Of a DNA stretch of 64,000 nucleotides, positions 63,211 to 64,000 are shown piece after piece. Position 1 is the stretch's first letter, and each line of letters opens with the position of its first letter. Location of the stretch: contig NZ_KB904150.1 of the NCBI RefSeq assembly GCF_000379945.1, positions 27,213-91,212 of the forward strand. The letters run 5' to 3'. This DNA comes from Porphyromonas macacae DSM 20710 = JCM 13914 (GTDB lineage Bacteria > Bacteroidota > Bacteroidia > Bacteroidales > Porphyromonadaceae). The notes below the pieces were generated by a model. It searched no databases, was not told the DNA's origin, and saw only the letters and a program-made list of their open reading frames with translations. The translations under genes and the position numbers were made by a program.

Positions 63211-64000
63211 TTATTCTTTTTTCTTTGTTTTCTCCTTTTGTTTATGAATTGTTGTTGTATGTTTTTGCAATCTTTTGTTGGGTCTTTTTCTTCTCTTTTT
63301 TTCCTCTGTTCTTAAATTGGGATTGTAGGGCGGGCAAGGACCAAACTCTTCGTCTATCGGTATTTTGTAAATGCTTTTCCCCAGAAATTTTTCAATTTTG
63401 GAGAAATTATACTGTTCGGCAGGGGAAACGAACGTTATGGCCAATCCTTCTTCGTTGGTTCCTCGTGCTGTCCGGCCTATTCTGTGTACATAATCTTCTG
63501 CGTCATGAGGTATATCTATGTTTATAACAAGTTTTATGTCTTCGATATCGATACCTCGCGCCACAATGTCTGTAGCTACCAAAACATCGATATAGCCATT
63601 TTTGAAATCCCTCATGACCTGCTCTCGCTGTAACTGATCGAGGTCGGAGTGCATATCTGCGGCATTAAAATGCAGTTTCTTCAATTCTCGAGCCAGTTCG
63701 CGAACTTTGAGTTTCGATGATGCGAAAATCAGTGTACGTGTGGGCGGAGATTGTTTGAACAATTTGGTTAGAATCGGTATTTTTTGATGTTCAAAACAGA
63801 TGTATGCAGACTGAATTATGCTCTCCGGCGGTCGAGAAATGGCTATTTCGATAAATTGAGGTTTCTTCAAGATCGTTTCTGCCAACTTTTTGATTTTAGG
63901 CGGCATGGTTGCAGAAAACATTACCGTTTGTACGTTTTGTGGTAACTGTTTGTATATCTGCATAATATCATCGTAAAACCCCATATCCAGCATTCTGTCT
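63211..64000 (-). CDS. DEAD-box RNA helicase, C-terminal part (runs off the right edge)
   Basis: The window holds about 263 codons; the frame stays open past 64000, where upstream codons read DRMLDMGF, the sequence that follows the DEAD box. Motif III SAT (FSATMPP), motif V VATDIVARGIDI and motif VI YVHRIGRTARG are present. A basic tail follows (EEKKRRKRPNKRLQKHTTT). It unwinds RNA, likely in ribosome assembly or RNA decay, like RhlE. The N-terminal P-loop lies outside. Confidence 0.93.
   Translation of the reverse strand, partial: DRMLDMGFYDDIMQIYKQLPQNVQTVMFSATMPPKIKKLAETILKKPQFIEIAISRPPESIIQSAYICFEHQKIPILTKLFKQSPPTRTLIFASSKLKVRELARELKKLHFNAADMHSDLDQLQREQVMRDFKNGYIDVLVATDIVARGIDIEDIKLVINIDIPHDAEDYVHRIGRTARGTNEEGLAITFVSPAEQYNFSKIEKFLGKSIYKIPIDEEFGPCPPYNPNLRTEEKKRRKRPNKRLQKHTTTIHKQKEKTKKKE

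Overview
The window is chromosomal DNA of an anaerobic, amino-acid-fermenting member of the Bacteroidales (Bacteroidota). Three things point there. Several operons are preceded by the Bacteroides-type -7 element TAnnTTTG. The V-type ATPase operon has the Bacteroidota layout E - DUF2764 - A - B - D - I - K. The dipeptidyl peptidase III carries the long C-terminal helical-repeat extension known from Porphyromonas gingivalis. Genus cannot be fixed from sequence reading alone; a Porphyromonadaceae- or Odoribacteraceae-like organism is my best inference. No rRNA, tRNA or CRISPR array was seen.

Layout. (1) 177-8986, minus strand: one long operon for glutamate fermentation by the methylaspartate route. 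It runs glmS, glmL, glmE, methylaspartate ammonia-lyase, an AtuA-like protein, a DUF4387 protein, a P-loop protein with an AlaX-like region, and the two mesaconase subunits. A new gene starts at the left edge. (2) 9604-17418: V-type ATPase operon whose membrane rotor subunit keeps residues matching the Na+ ligands of known Na+-pumping enzymes. (3) 17604-28382: trkH, trkA, dxs, hisS, folA, thyA, a small 2[4Fe-4S] ferredoxin, tsf, rpsB, rpsI and rplM. (4) 28752-31783, plus strand: a putative DNA-binding protein overlapping tadA, then a 716-residue TPR protein. (5) 31929-36211: a macrodomain-like protein, the late cobalamin genes cobU-cobT-cobS-cobC, and a divergent HAD phosphatase. (6) 36208-45812: AddB-like nuclease and TPR lipoprotein/secreted protein on minus; mscS, uvrB and dipeptidyl peptidase III on plus. 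(7) 45870-55479: porin and a cell-envelope glycan/lipid A region (GtrA-like protein, GT87-like, GT2, deacetylase, GT4, GT90, LpxL-type acyltransferase, GT9, DUF4254). (8) 55597-58035: rlmI-type methyltransferase, RNase D-like exonuclease, DUF5063. (9) 58231-61887: an AT-richer accessory block with a DUF4180 protein, a secreted esterase, a small membrane protein and a decayed IS3-type element. (10) 61888-64000: a ROK regulator and the C-terminal part of a DEAD-box helicase.

How parts fit. Glutamate mutase needs adenosylcobalamin, and the nucleotide-loop assembly genes (cobUTSC) lie in the same window. Peptide breakdown (DPP III) would supply amino acids, the methylaspartate route would ferment glutamate, and the V-ATPase could couple ATP to a cation gradient. 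That chain is inference.

Most interesting. The three uncharacterised genes inside the glutamate mutase operon (AtuA-like, DUF4387, and a P-loop/AlaX-like chimera) sit between the enzymes of consecutive pathway steps. Two strong intercistronic hairpins divide the same operon. A modular palindromic repeat occurs three times in intergenic space (33 bases identical between two copies), one copy directly beside the IS remnant.
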